From Pegoplata infirma (lineage: Eukaryota > Arthropoda > Insecta > Diptera > Anthomyiidae): DNA of 64,000 nt. The notes beneath the pieces were generated by a model that did not search any database, was not told where the DNA came from, and worked only from the letters and a program-made list of their open reading frames with translations. The stretch lies in NCBI GenBank assembly GCA_963921195.1, contig OY992536.1, positions 98,047,550-98,111,549 on the forward strand, written 5' to 3'. Position numbers and translations under genes: made by a program. Shown here one piece after another: positions 1 through 11,649 of this stretch (positions are counted from its first letter, which is position 1; every line of letters begins with the position of its first letter).

Positions 1-2350
1 AATCTGAGTCTTTTTCTATAGGAAAAATGTCTCAGAATCTGAGACTTTTTCTATTGAAAAAATGTCTCAGAATCTGAGACTTTCTCTATAGGAAAAATGT
101 CTCAGAATCTGAGACTTTTTCTAAAAGATAAATGTGACTTTTTTAAAAGAAAAATGTCTCAGAATCTGAGACTTTTTCTATAGAAAAAATGTCTCAGAAT
201 CTGAGACCTTTTCTATAGAAAAAATGTCTCAGAATCTGAGACTTTTTCTATAGAAAAAATGTCTCAGAATCTGAGACTTTTTCTATAGAAAAAATGTCTC
301 AGAATCTGAGATTTTTTCTATAGAAAAAATGTCTCAGAATCTGAGACTTTTTCTATAGAAAAAATGTCTCAGAATCTGAGACTTTTTCTATAGAAAAAAT
401 GTCTCAGAATCTGACACTTTTTCTATAGGAAAAATCTCTCAGAGTCTGAGACTAATTCCATAGGAAAAATGTCATAGAATCTGACACTTTTTCTATAGGA
501 AAAATCTGTCAGAGTCTGAGACTTTTTCTATAGTAGAAATGTCTCAGAATCTGAGATTTTTTCTATAGAAAAAATGTCTCAGAATCTGAGACTTTTTCTA
601 TAGAAAAAATGTCTCAGAATCTGAGACTTTTTCTATAGAAAAAATGTCTCAGAATCTGAGACTTTTTCTATAGAAAAAATGTCTCAGAATCTGAGACTTT
701 TTCTATAGAAAAAATGTCTCAGAATCTGAGACTTTTTCTATAGAAAAAATGTCTCAGAATCTGAGACTTTTTCTATAGAAAAAATGTCTCAGAATCTGAA
801 ACTTTTTCTATAGAAAAAATGTCACAGAATCTGAGACTTTTTCTATAGAAAAAATGTCTCAGAATCTGAGACTTTTTCTATAGAAAAAATGTCTCAGAAT
901 CTGAGACTTTTTCTATAGAAAAAATGTCTCAGAATCTGAGACTTTTTCTATAGAAAAAATGTCTCAGAATCTGAAACTTTTTCTATAGAAAAAATGTCTC
1001 AGAATCTGAGACTTTTTCTAAAGAAAAAATGTTTTAGAATCTGAGACTTTCTCTATAGAAAAAATGTCTCAGAATCTGAGACTTTTTCTATAAAAAATGT
1101 CTTAGAATCTAAGACTTTTTCTGTAGAAGAATTTCTCAGAATCTGCGACTTTTTCTATAGAAAAAATGTCTCAGAATCTGAGACTTTTTCTATAGAAAAA
1201 ATGTCTCAGAATCTGAAACTTTTTCTATAGAAAAAATGTCACAGAATCTGAGACTTTTTCTATAAAAAAATGTCTCAGAATTTAAGACTTTTTCTATAAA
1301 AAATGTCTCAGAATCTAAGACTTTTTCTATAGAAAAAATGTCTCAGAATCTGAGACTTTTTCTATAAAAAAATGTCTCAGAATCTAAGACTTTCTATAAA
1401 AAATGTCTCAGAATCTAAGACTTTTTCTGTAGAAGAAATTTCTCAGAATCTGAGACTTTTTCTATAGAAAAAATATCTCAGAATCTGAAACTTTTTCTAT
1501 AGAAAAAATGTCACAGAATCTGAGACTTTTTCTATAGAAAAAATGTCTCAGAGTCTGAGACTTTTTCTTGAAAAAAATGTCTCAGGATCTGACACTTTTT
1601 CTATAAAAAAATGTCTCAGAATCTAAGACTTTTTCTATAAAAAAATGTCTCAGAATATAAGACTTTCTATAGATGAAATTTCTCAGAATCTGAGACTTTT
1701 TCTATAGAAAAAATGTCTCAGAATCTCCGACTTTTACAATGGAAAAATGTCTCAGAATCTGAGACTTTCAATAGATAAAATATCTTAAAATCTGAATCTG
1801 AAATCATCCTAAAAAAATTGTTTAAATTCTAAGACTTTTTCTATAGAAAACGTCTCAGATTTTTTGACACTTTTTTTTATAGAATAAGCCTTAGATGCTG
1901 AGACATTGTATAGAAAAAGTCTCAGATTCCTAGATATTGAGATTCTAAAACATTTTTTCTCCAAAAAATCTCTGATTCTGAGAAGTTTTGTTTATAGAAA
2001 ATTCTCAAATTCTGAGACGTTTTTCTATAGAAAAAATCTCAAATTCTGAGACTTTTTTTCTATATATCAAGTTCCAGATTCTGAGACGTTTTTTCTGTAG
2101 TAAAAGTCTCAGACTCAGAGACGTTTTTTCTATAGAAAAAGTTTCAGATTCTGAATTGTTTTTTTCTATAGAAAAGTCTCAAATTCTGAGACGTTTTTTC
2201 TATAGAAAAAGTCCCAGACCCTGAGACTTTTTTTATTGAAAAGTCTCAGATTCTTGGACATATTTTCTACAGAATAAGTCTCAGATTCTGAGACATATTT
2301 TCTATAGAATAAGCCTCTGGTGCTGTGACACTTTTCTCAGACTCTAAGAA
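1..2350. repeat. Palindromic 35-bp satellite array (satellite A)
   Basis: About 50 head-to-tail units run to about 1860 with a regular 35-bp spacing, followed by a more diverged tail to about 2350. Each unit holds two perfect or near-perfect palindromes, GTCTCAGAATCTGAGAC (8-1-8) and TTTTTCTATAGAAAAA, so every unit can form two hairpins. Units are almost identical at 200-1000 and decay towards the right edge, the usual pattern of an array whose centre is homogenised by unequal exchange. The left end lies outside the window. The open frame at 1988-2224 is only read-through of this repeat. A second block of the same family is at 48008-49010. Confidence 0.95.
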
Positions 2351-3502
2351 TTTTTCATAAAAAAACTATATTAAAAATTGTAATAAATATCAACTTAAGT
2401 ATACATATCTTTTTGTAAAATTAACTTATTTAATAAATATATTACAAAAAAAAACGTTATTTTTGTCTTTTTATTTTACGGTTGTATGGCCCCATTAATA
2501 AAATACTTTAGTTGTGGTGGTATTATATCGGTCACAACAACCATTCTGTTCCTATAATTTTTCGTTGTTCCAACAGATATATTCAGTTGCTCTTACTGAA
2601 ATTCGATATAAATACCAATTGACTAAATCGAAATTATTAGTAATCACAACTGATAAAAGTGATAGTTGGCTGGACTACAAAAATTTGGTTGGTTCTAAAT
2701 TTGGTTGACACAACGAATCCGTTTTCTGTGTGTGTAAAGAGTAGTAAAAGAAGTGTATGTAAACGTGTCGATAGGAGAGTAACGGTGGTGAAAGAATGAA
2801 AGCGTCGTTTACGAAAATGACCGAAATTATCCAGCCACTTTGATCATAACCGAACCCAAATCCCGATAGTTATAGAAAGGGAAAAAAATAGAAAGCGATT
2901 ACAAAATGAAGCGAAGAAAATAAACAGCCAAACCAAAATTTGGATCAGTCATCATCAACCACAGAAATAAAAGAACAAAAAGAAAAGAGGTTCCCACTTT
3001 CGGTATAAACTCGACTGACATATGTATGCCACCTCGAATTCTACCCACCAGGCTAAACCGAAAAGTAGGAGAGAGAACTCAACTCTGGTGTGAATTCATA
3101 GAAGGAATTCCGTCACCAGACTAAACCAGATTGAGTTTAAGACATTCGCAAGTCGATTGCTAGTAAAGATCCCGATAATGACCAGGCATCAATAGTACCT
3201 AGCAAAACGAGCTCCGAACGAAGGAATAGAACCTGACAGGATAGAAAAAGTGAAATAGAGTAAGTATCCACTATGCAAGTATCCGATACGCACCAGATTA
3301 CTGAATCATAGCTGGAAGGCGAACCCTAGATAGATAACAAGTGCTTAAATAATTAAACAAAAGTCAAAGAAAGGAAAATAAAGGGATAGAAAATAGGGAA
3401 GTATCAGCACAAAACACGCAAAAAAAAAAAAATTGTTAGGATTCTATGGGCATCAGCCGCTAGATATTAAATACACAAATTTACGCAGTTACGCGAACCG
3501 AT
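2351..3502. other. Stretch without recognised gene
   Basis: No coding frame with similarity to a known family was found. The sequence becomes less AT-rich from about 2700 to 3400. Its right end abuts the primer-binding-site-like motif at 3503, so part of it may be the internal leader of a minus-strand LTR retrotransposon; this is inference. Confidence 0.4.
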
Positions 3503-3520
3503 GCCCCACGTTGGGAGCCA
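3503..3520 (-). other. Primer-binding-site-like motif of an LTR retrotransposon
   Basis: Read on the minus strand this is TGGCTCCCAACGTGGGGC, which resembles the TGG-starting primer-binding sites that follow the 5' LTR in Ty3/Gypsy elements. It lies 7 nt downstream of the inner LTR-like end ...GTTACA at 3528, as expected for such an element read leftwards. No gag or pol frame remains beside it. Confidence 0.5.
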
Positions 3521-3527
3521 AATATTC

Positions 3528-3977
3528 TGTAACGACCCATCGCGACGGTCCATTCCTCCGGGGCGGAGCTACCTATAACTTCCGACCGTGCTCAGTCTTG
3601 GGCGTGTTCTTGCCCCTTTAGAATGACACGAAGTCGCTACCAGAAATATTATTAGGTAGCAGGGAAAAAAACACAAGCGCTAAGAAGATGTTACATATAA
3701 TCGTGATGATACCACACGAGAGGGGGTATAGACGGATGTGGTCTTAACACCAGACCTAACACCAATTTTCATCATCATACACCCTCTCGTGTGGTATCAT
3801 CACGTTTATATGTAACATCTTCTTAGCACTTGTGTTTTTTCCCTGCTACCTAATAATATTTCTGGTAGCGACTTCGTGTCATTCTAAAGGGGCAAGAACA
3901 CGCCCAAGACTGAGCACGGTCGGAAGTTATAGGTAGCGCCGCCCCGGAGGAATGGACCGTCGCGATGGGTTGTTACA
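3528..3977. repeat. 450-bp inverted repeat of LTR-like arms
   Basis: Two arms of about 198 bp (3528-3725 and 3780-3977) are near-identical inverted copies separated by a 54-bp loop. The outer ends read TGTAACGACCCATCGCGACG and its complement with one or two mismatches. Because the arms are inverted copies, short frames on opposite strands (3433-3621 plus and 3884-4120 minus) end in the same peptide. The primer-site-like motif next to the left arm suggests two LTR ends joined head to head rather than a classical foldback transposon. Confidence 0.75.
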
Positions 3978-4289
3978 AACCCTGAAGTGAATGACAAAAT
4001 AAAACGGTTTTTTTGCTCTCCTGAAAACTTCAATAAAAACGCATACCAAATTACGACGGAGCAGCGACGATATGTTAAATTGTAGTCATGTGTGTGTAAT
4101 AATTTGGCCGTGATAGCCATTTAAACAGACGAACATCGCTAAAATGTCCCAGACCGATACTTCACTAACGGCGGTTTAAAAAAAGAGTTACCACCTTAAA
4201 AAAACATTTGAATAAAAACCGAACTAACAGGAATTTTGCCAAAAGCAAAAACACTTGTCGGCTTAAAATTAATACAGATTTTTATATAC

Positions 4290-4490
4290 ACCAATTTGGG
4301 GGTCGTAGGTATATTAGGGTGTCACGAATAATGACTTTTCGAATTTTGTCGATCGCCGGGCAAGTTATGGTTCGTTTTGGTCTAAAAACCCTAAGTCTAA
4401 ATTTTTAGAAAATTGGACAAAAGTAACCCGTGCTTTGGGGGGGGGGGGGGGGTTAAAGTTTTGCCCCAAAAATTTTTTTTCCATACAATA
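4290..4490 (+). repeat. Dispersed non-coding repeat (family shared with 6030 and 10430)
   Basis: The stretch beginning GGGTGTCACGAATAATGAC, followed by a GTCGAT...TTATGGTTCGTTTTGG segment and a G-rich block before TTAAAGTTTTGCCCC, recurs at 6030-6250 and, inverted, at 10540-10705. It contains an 18-19 base G run near 4436-4453. It appears to be one arm of a foldback element; no coding content. Confidence 0.6.
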
Positions 4491-4756
4491 CAAACATTTT
4501 TTTCGATTTTTTAATTTTTTTTATTATTATTTTACTTGATTGTCTCATTAACGACTAAAAATTTAATTTTGATAGAATAAACCCTTCCGCTTCAAAATTG
4601 AATTCGAAAAAAAAAATTAGGACCGCTTATGGACCTACTCTAAAAAATTTTTAAAATGTTTTTTTTTATTTTGAACAGATTTTAACTGAGATGTTACTTT
4701 TAATGATACATATCCACAAAAAATATAATTCATATTTGTGACATCTTTATTGTGTA

Positions 4757-5429
4757 CACTAGGGTGGTTTTTTATTTTATTTTTTTTGAATTTCGAGGAG
4801 CGCCCAGCCGATTTTTGTGCCATTTGATGTTAAAATAATTGTGTAAAAATTTGAGCTAAATCGGATAAAATTAACCCGAGGCGCAAGGAGGTCAAAGTTT
4901 CGAGAAAAAGCCAAAATGGCCAAATTTTGAAAAAATTTAAAAAAATGTAAATTTTGTAGAAATAAAAAAAAATTAAATATTTTTTATTTAACTTTCTTGC
5001 AATAATACTCAGAAAAAATTATATTAACTTTTTATGACGGCAGTAACACTTTCAAACATGAAATACAAACATGAAATACAAAAATCATTTCAGGTACCCC
5101 CCAAAATGCATGGTAATTTTTGTATTTCATGTTTGAAAGTGTTACTGCCGTCATAAAAAGTTAAGATAATTTTTTCTGAGTATTATTGCAAGAAAGTTAA
5201 ATAGAAAATATTTTATTTTTTTATTTCTACAAAATTTACATTTTTTTTAGTTTTTTCAAAATTTGGCCATTTTGGCTTTTTCTCGAAACTTTGACCCCTT
5301 GCGCCTCGGGTTAATTTTATCCGATTTAGCTCAATTTTTTACACAATTATTTTAACATCAAATGGCACAAAAATCCGCTGGGCGCTCCTCGAAATTCCAA
5401 AAAAAATAAAATAAAAAACCACCCTAGTG
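4757..5429. mobile_element. Foldback MITE with TA duplication
   Basis: This 673-bp near-perfect palindrome has arms of about 320 bp and a roughly 30-bp centre near 5080-5106. Terminal inverted repeats are CACTAGGGTGG...CCACCCTAGTG, flanked by TA on both sides (4755-4756 and 5430-5431), a Tc1/mariner-type target duplication. It has no transposase frame; the open frame at 4635-4823 minus is incidental. A transcript would form one long hairpin. A related terminus (CATTAGGGTGG) bounds the palindrome at 44526. Confidence 0.8.
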
Positions 5430-5471
5430 TACATGTATCAAAAAACAGCAACAAATGCACTTTTTAACTAA

Positions 5472-5612
5472 TACGGCGTTCACACTTGCTGTTTTGAAGT
5501 GTTTAAAAGTGAGATGTTTAAAAAAGTCTTTGTTCTGTATCCATTACGTTTTTATTCTGTTACTGGTGTTTTGTTAAACAACTTGTTTAAAGTCGCTAGT
5601 GTGAACTCCATA
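5472..5612. mobile_element. PIF/Harbinger-like MITE, copy 1
   Basis: A 141-bp element with terminal inverted repeats TACGGCGTTCACAC and GTGTGAACTCCATA, flanked by TAA on both sides (5469-5471 and 5613-5615). Three-base TWA duplications are typical of PIF/Harbinger. A second copy with the same ends and the same TAA duplication is at 22542-22680, which confirms the boundaries. Confidence 0.85.
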
Positions 5613-6029
5613 TAACTAACCCTTTTTCCTCATTTTATATATTACCATCATAGAAAAGATTAGAAGGTACGCAGTGTTGTATTTGATGTATTTTCCAATA
5701 TGGTGGCAAAATGCTTGTTCTTCCTCATCTCACACGTAATTAATATCAAATTAGATTCTTTGTTTATACAAAATGGAATTTGTCTCTCATTTAATTAAAT
5801 TTATTTTTTATTTTGCTTTATTCAACGTTTTTTTAAAGATAATACGCCCTATTGATAATTTAAAACCTTTTGTTTTTTCTTTAATTGTTTTCTTTGTTGT
5901 TGTTCTCCTTTATGTTGCGTTGTTTTTATTAAACGTCAAAAGTTACATAATGTGCTGTCACTAATACTTATTCAAGCGAAATACGACTCTGTTACACTTC
6001 TATTTTTTCTATGATTACCATAAAAAAAT
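5613..6029. other. AT-rich stretch; related to 18063-18240
   Basis: The 63-aa frame at 5773-5964 is hydrophobic only because the DNA is T-rich, and I do not call it a gene. Parts of 5657-5970 (for example AAAAGTTACA...GTGCTGTCACTAATACTTA) recur in inverted orientation at about 18063-18240, so this is probably a decayed transposon. Confidence 0.4.
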
Positions 6030-6260
6030 ACTTTTTTCGAATTTCGTCGATTGTCGGGCAAATTATGGTTCGTTTTGGCCTGAAAACTCTATCTTTAGGT
6101 TTTTAGCCAAATCGAACAACTTTAAACTGTGTCGCTGGGGGGTTAAAGTTTGACCCTAAAAAACTTTGGTTTGTACAAAAAACTTTGACCCCCCAGGCGC
6201 ACGGGTTAAAATTGTCCGATTTGGCTAAAAATTTAAACATAGAGTTTTTATACCAAAACC
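6030..6260. repeat. Palindromic copy of dispersed repeat
   Basis: Left half TTCGTCGATTGTCGGGCAA...TTAAAGTTTGACCC is followed by its inverted copy (CTTTGACCCCCCAGGCGCAC...), giving a hairpin centred near 6170. It shares sequence with 4290-4490 and 10430-10705. Confidence 0.6.
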
Positions 6261-8059
6261 AACGATAATACGCCAGGCAATCTACAAAAGTAATTTCTTG
6301 TGATAATACATGAAATTTAAAAAAATTCCTGTGTACATTTTTCTGAGCCCTCAAAAAATATGACTCATTTAAGGCTCCAAAATATGAATAATTTTTTTAT
6401 TGGTTTGTGGATATGTATCATTAAAAGCAACATCTCAGCTAAAATCCTTTCAAGTCAAACCTAAAAATTATACAATTCCTTACAACCCGGAACCTCAAAT
6501 TGGTATTGGCTTGACATGGCTGATGCGTTGGATCAACTCTCATATGAAAGCAACTTTCATGGAAAGTGTGACAGACCCCTGCTTTAGAAGCGTGGAAAAC
6601 GGCACGATTTTTATTTTCAGCTGGGCTAAACTCGTCGGACTGGGGGGATTCTTGTTTTCCACTACAGGGTTGCACATTTAAAATTCAATCGTGCCAAACT
6701 CAAATTCAAAAAGAACTCAACAAGCAAAACGAACAAACAAAAAGAAACCAAAAACAAAAATAGACCGGAAACGGAAGCTACGGTAGACGGAAGTTAACCA
6801 GACGGACGTTTGATAATACCTTTACAGACTTAACTTGACATAACCAGGACAAAATTTCTACGGAGGACCAAGATGAAATTGCCTCCCAGGCTGCCCACCC
6901 CATATGGCTTCTTCAGCCATCCGTGGTATTTCCTATGCCTGAAATAAAAAGTAAGAGAAATACCCCTAACAAAAATCACTTACCAAACTTTATATTTTCG
7001 TCACATTATCAACCATTTAAATCTTTTACTCAACACACAAATACATGTTTTAAATTTTCAAGTTCAATTAACATTTATTGTATATAAAAAATATAGGGGG
7101 GTTATAAAAACATATTTACAAATATTAAACATTAAATAATAAATTTTAGAAAAATAATAACAATAACCAAATACATAACGAAATAAATTTTTATAAATAT
7201 AAAAAAAAAACTAGAATCTTATAAGATTTTCATAAATTTTGCCAAATTAAATTAGGAATGTTTAGGTTTGTAAGTATTTATTTCATTATTTGTTTAGGTA
7301 TTTATTTAAATTATTACGACCGATTTAGTACGTTATTATGTGTTTTTATTTATATATATATATATTTTTTTTTTATATTATCATATTTATTTTTGTTAAG
7401 TTTTAGGTATTTGTTATTTAGTGATTAAGTGTTAAATTAGGCATGTTTTTAAATCTTAATTAAGTAAATTATAAATTTTTAATTAGGTGAATTTTTAATT
7501 TGGCATATTAGATAAATTTTTAATTAGGCAAAATTTAAATTTTAATTATATTTGAATTTTTACATATTTTTAGTAATGAAAATTTTAAGGTAATTAAATT
7601 TTTTTTTTTTTTTATGTATTCATATTTTTTTTTTAAGTATTAGAATTTTTGTTTTCTTTAAGTGTATATTTTTTTTTTTCTTTATATAAAAAAAAATTTA
7701 AATATGGATTTATATATTTTTAAATTTTGCCAGCTTGGTTAGCCTTACACTAACAAAACTGCCAGAGTTTATATATATATTGCAATCCAAATTTGTTTTG
7801 TAAATTTAAGTGTAAGTTTAATGTATAAATTTTTAAGTAGAATTTAAAAAAAAAATTGTGTGTTTATAAAACACCAAAAAAAATTTGATTTCAAATTAAT
7901 GAAAAAAAAGCAATTCCTATAGGATTACTTAATCTTTTAAACTTGAACAAATTCAATATTTAGTTATTTCTTTTAAATTTTTACTTTACTGGTTAATATT
8001 TTCATTTTAAACGTGTTAAATTTTAAAAATCAAACTACATAACACACACAAACATAACG
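6261..8059. other. AT-rich stretch without recognised gene
   Basis: The segment at 6395-6470 is an inverted match to 4690-4740, so it is repetitive. The 93-aa frame at 6400-6681 overlaps this repeat and shows no known domain. From about 7000 to 7900 the sequence is very AT-rich with short T runs and nothing else recognisable. Confidence 0.4.
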
Positions 8060-8380
8060 TCTTGTAACATATAGGATTTCGGATTGTATTCGGGTTCGAT
8101 ACGACCTCTGTGGATGACACAAAGTCAAATGTTTATAAAAACTATTCAGCCCTTAAAACCGTTTGAAGGTCAAATGAAGGTTTTAGGTACCTCTACCGTA
8201 TATTTGTTAATTTATATTTTTTTTTTTTATATCCGTTTTTGGATCTGCGTTACCTGTTTCGGCGAGTAATTTTATAGCACAGAAAAAGGTACTTGCCACG
8301 GCTAGAAAGATCTGGCTATATTTTGGTGGAACGTATTCTTTGGCAGCACTCTGTTGCAAGCTTTCTTTATTTTCCCACAG

Positions 8381-8508
8381 GTGGCAGGTGAATTTATGCC
8401 CTTGCCCAAGGTTGTTGTCAACAATATTTCCCTTGTTGAACGTAGTGATGCCACCCGCAACGTGGCTATATTCCTAATATTTTATACAAAAATGACAACA
8501 TTATAGCA
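8381..8508 (+). other. Candidate orphan exon (unrecognised)
   Basis: A strong 3' splice-site pattern (pyrimidine tract then CCCACAG, ending 8380) precedes an open frame rich in C/G third positions, unlike its AT-rich surroundings. The frame reads VAGEFMPLPKVVVNNISLV and continues to a stop near 8508. I recognise no family. Two 9-bp direct copies of GGCTATATT (8314-8322 and 8464-8472) bracket most of it, so it could also be an inserted fragment. No good 5' splice site or partner exon was found. Confidence 0.25.
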
Positions 8509-8888
8509 TATTCCATAAAATATAAAATTAAATAATTGGGGCGTGTAGCCAGGCGTTTAATATGGAATCAGAACTTTAAAAGTACTCAGTTATTTACTTT
8601 AAATGTTGAAAAAATAAAAAAATCTGGATTTTGAAAATTAATTAAAAATTTTATTTTTTTTATTTACGTACTCATATTTCTCTATTTTATATTTCAATTC
8701 AGTTACTTAAATTATTGAATAAAAAAAAAATCATTATTGCAAACGAGGGTTAATCAAAATTTATTAAAAAAATGTTAATCTATGGAGATTTAGAGAATAT
8801 AAAATTTATTATTTAATGAAGTGATAGAATAGTGGATTAAATAAAAGGTTTCATATATATATACATACATTAATATATAAACACATAT

Positions 8889-8919
<31 letters not shown>

Positions 8920-9865
8920 ATTATTGACTTCAATTTTGAGAAACGTTTTGAGATTAAAATAAAACTGTACATCAATTTGTTAAGTCCGCCATTTTTCAAA
9001 ATGGTGGCTTTAACTTTTGGTATATAGATTTATTTTTTTCTTTAACATAAAAAAATGGACGATCGTTATATACCTGATATAAAGAAATACATTTGCTTTT
9101 AAGCGCCGAAATAAAATATTTCTAATTAAATGTATTTTTAGATTTTAACTCTGGTAAAATAAAAGTTATCATATCTAAATAGATGAAATTTTACAAATTT
9201 CCCAGAATTTTAGTTTTAAAGTCTAACTTGTTCTGATTCCAATTAGACTATTTCAAACATTTTTCTTATTTTTTTTTGGTACATAAAATATATATTTATT
9301 CTTACCTTTTTTTCTGTTTTAACTTTTGTTAAGTTATGTAGTTGTACTATGTAAGATAATTGCTTGTCTACGATAATTATCATTAAGGGATCCCAAGGTC
9401 TCTTTTTGATATTATTCTTTCACTTTTGTAAAAAAAAAACAGATATAAAAATTCATATAAAAGAATATTCCATAAAACACACTATTTAATTTAAAAGCCA
9501 ACCTTAATTCCTTCTACAGGTTTATTAAATTACTCGAATTTGGTTTTTTTTCGCACTATACTTTATAATTTTACCTCACGTGTATTTGAAAACGAATGAA
9601 TTCATATGTTACACGATTTTCCTTGTCACCTTCGGTAGCCATGTAACATCCCTGTTTTCGTAACATCTGACAAGTGTGGCATCTCTAAAACAGCTGACAT
9701 GTAATTGGCAGCATTGCTGTATAACACTTGCCAGATGTCAAACATCATAAAAAAAAACGCTGACAGTTAATAGTCAGAATTAATTTAAACAACGTTTTCA
9801 TTAAATAAAATAAACAATATTATAAAATAAGTGATGTATGCAGCCGTCACAAAAGATGGTCAAAT
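8509..9865. other. AT-rich non-coding stretch with (TA)n microsatellite
   Basis: Nothing gene-like is visible. A (TA)n and related TA/CA-rich microsatellite lies at about 8850-8922. The end of the stretch (9600-9840) is of more even composition and contains two CAGCTGAC-like words, but no supported gene follows it. Confidence 0.5.
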
Positions 9866-10400
9866 GAGTTGGCATGCAAGAATACCAAACGTTTTGTAAT
9901 TAAGCCAGACAAGAAAGTGGCTAACTATCTACTCAGTCTCAGTAGAATAGACTGTCGCAGACTTACTGGCTTAATTACGGGACACAATGCCTGTGCTCGT
10001 CATATGACGAGATTAGGTGTCTTATCAGACCCATTATGCGTGGCTTGTCTTGAGGATGATGACACAACTGAACATTATGTATGTTGTTGTCCAGCGTTCT
10101 CAAGGGCTAGACTGCGGATATTGGGTTCTGATATTCTGTCTATGGACACGGTCCATGGACTTCCCTTGTCTGATTTTCTCAAGTTTGTGAAAGCAACTGA
10201 GAAATTCTGAGCAAGCACTTTTCTTCCTTTTTCTTCTCAACCTTTTATCACCCTTACTTAATCTTTCTTTTCTGGGTACGGTACAATGGACTATTTTAAG
10301 TCTGAGCGCTATGGACTTGCATAAAAAATTACCTATTTTTAGGCTTGTACAACCCACCCTCAACTCAACTCAACAAACCTAAAAAAAAGATTTTTAAAAA
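9866..10400 (+). mobile_element. 3' fragment of a non-LTR retrotransposon (RNase H/C-terminal region)
   Basis: The frame at 9869-10210 (113 aa) matches the C-terminus of LINE pol proteins of the I/LOA/R1-like group: LTGLITGHNACARHM, then a zinc-binding stretch LCVACLEDDDTTEHYVCCCP (C-x2-C...H-x3-C). The 5' part, including endonuclease and reverse transcriptase, is absent, as expected for 5' truncation during target-primed reverse transcription. The 3' end carries short CAACT repeats at about 10360-10375, followed by an A-rich tract. It is a dead copy; clade placement is inferred from the motif order only. Confidence 0.8.
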
Positions 10401-10429
10401 AAAATTAGAGTGGGACCCTAACGGCCCTA

Positions 10430-10705
10430 ATTTTTTTTTTATAAGTATATTTTTAAGTGGAATGACTTATTCCACCAAAATGAAATTTTTAGTCGCTTAT
10501 CAAGTAAAATAATTTTAAAAAAAGTAAAAATCGACAAAAAAATTTGGTTTGTAGGGAAAAATTATTGTGGGGCAAAACTTTAAGCCCCAAAGGCACAGGT
10601 TAGTTTTGTCCGATTTGGCTAAAAATTAAAACAGAGTTTTTAGACCAAAACGGACCAAAATCAGCTAGGCGATGAACAAAATTCGAAGTCATTATTCGTG
10701 CCACC
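10430..10705 (-). repeat. Dispersed repeat copy (family of 4290 and 6030)
   Basis: The segment TTAAGCCCCAAAGGCACAGG...CCGATTTGGCTAAAAAT, ending ATTCGTGCCACCCTAAC, is the inverted counterpart of 4310-4490. No coding content. Confidence 0.6.
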
Positions 10706-11649
10706 CTAACATATACCCCTCCATATGAAGTACCTCAACATTTGGCACAAATATAGATCCTTTAGAAGAACAAATTTTAAAAAACGAAAAAATCCGTTTT
10801 CTCCCCTTTAACCACACTCAAAATAATTCTACAGTAAAAGTTTTAGTAAGAGATTTTTTACCCAAATCTACTAATAAGTTACTAATTTTAGTATCTTCAA
10901 AGTACTAAAATTAGTAATTTTTACTGGTTTTGAATAATATTAGTAAAAAACTTTAGTATTGGTTACCAATTCCTGCACTAGGTCCTTTTGGACTAAAATT
11001 AGTTAAATTAAATTATAGTTAAATTAAAAAAGAGGAAGGCCTTTTTTTTAGAGAAGTAAAAACATAAGTTACCTGCCATCTGGCTGAGCAAATTGAGGTT
11101 ATGTGCAAATTTGTATGTCTTTTTTTTAAATTTTATTTTTAAAAGCTCTGTATCTTGACGATTTTACTTTATTTTAAATTTTTGGTTATTGATTCTGAAA
11201 GGCCTCCCAATGAACTTTCCAACAAGCCCAACAACAAAAAATCCGGACGCCTAGTTCAGAAGTTATCAATTTTACCCTACTACCCTCCAACCACCAATCC
11301 GAAAATTTTCAAACCGCTGCCATTTCGCACACTTGCATTTTCTGGAATGGTCGTAATGGACATATTTTCATGAAATGAGCCAAGGAATACGCTGGTAAAA
11401 TTCGGCGGGTCGTGACTGAATCACCATGTATAATAAACATTATTTAGGAGATCAAAAGGAACTGTAATTTTTAGGTAATTCTAAGAGTTATTATTAGTAT
11501 ATTTTTTACAATATAATTAAGAACGATTGTTTTTGAAATAATATTTGAGTTAAAAATTAATTTAATAGATGACAACTAAATCAGTGTGAACACATTTCTA
11601 TCGAAAACTCTCTTTCGGAATTAGCAAAGTTTTGAACATTCCCCCTCGA
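10706..11649. other. Stretch without recognised gene
   Basis: A small palindrome (TACTAATTTTAGTA and its complement, about 10865-10925) is present. The 72-aa frame at 11155-11373 has no recognisable domain and lacks any exon or codon-usage support. Confidence 0.4.

Noticed and set aside
1988..2224. 78-aa open frame
   Set aside because: Repeating peptide (SQILRRF/SIEK) is read-through of the satellite.
1..2350. CRISPR-like array of palindromic repeats
   Set aside because: Units are contiguous 35-bp tandem copies without unique spacers, in a eukaryotic context; it is satellite DNA.
3884..4120. 78-aa frame sharing a peptide with 3433-3621
   Set aside because: Shared peptide arises because the DNA arms are inverted copies; not a conserved protein.
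4436..4453. Long G run as a possible G-quadruplex regulatory site (also 22479 C run and 53930 G run)
   Set aside because: Uninterrupted homopolymers in repeats are slippage-prone and assembly-sensitive; no gene context.
5773..5964. 63-aa hydrophobic putative membrane protein
   Set aside because: Hydrophobicity follows from T-rich DNA; region is related to a repeat at 18063-18240.
8790..8999. 69-aa minus frame
   Set aside because: Largely translation of a (TA)n microsatellite.
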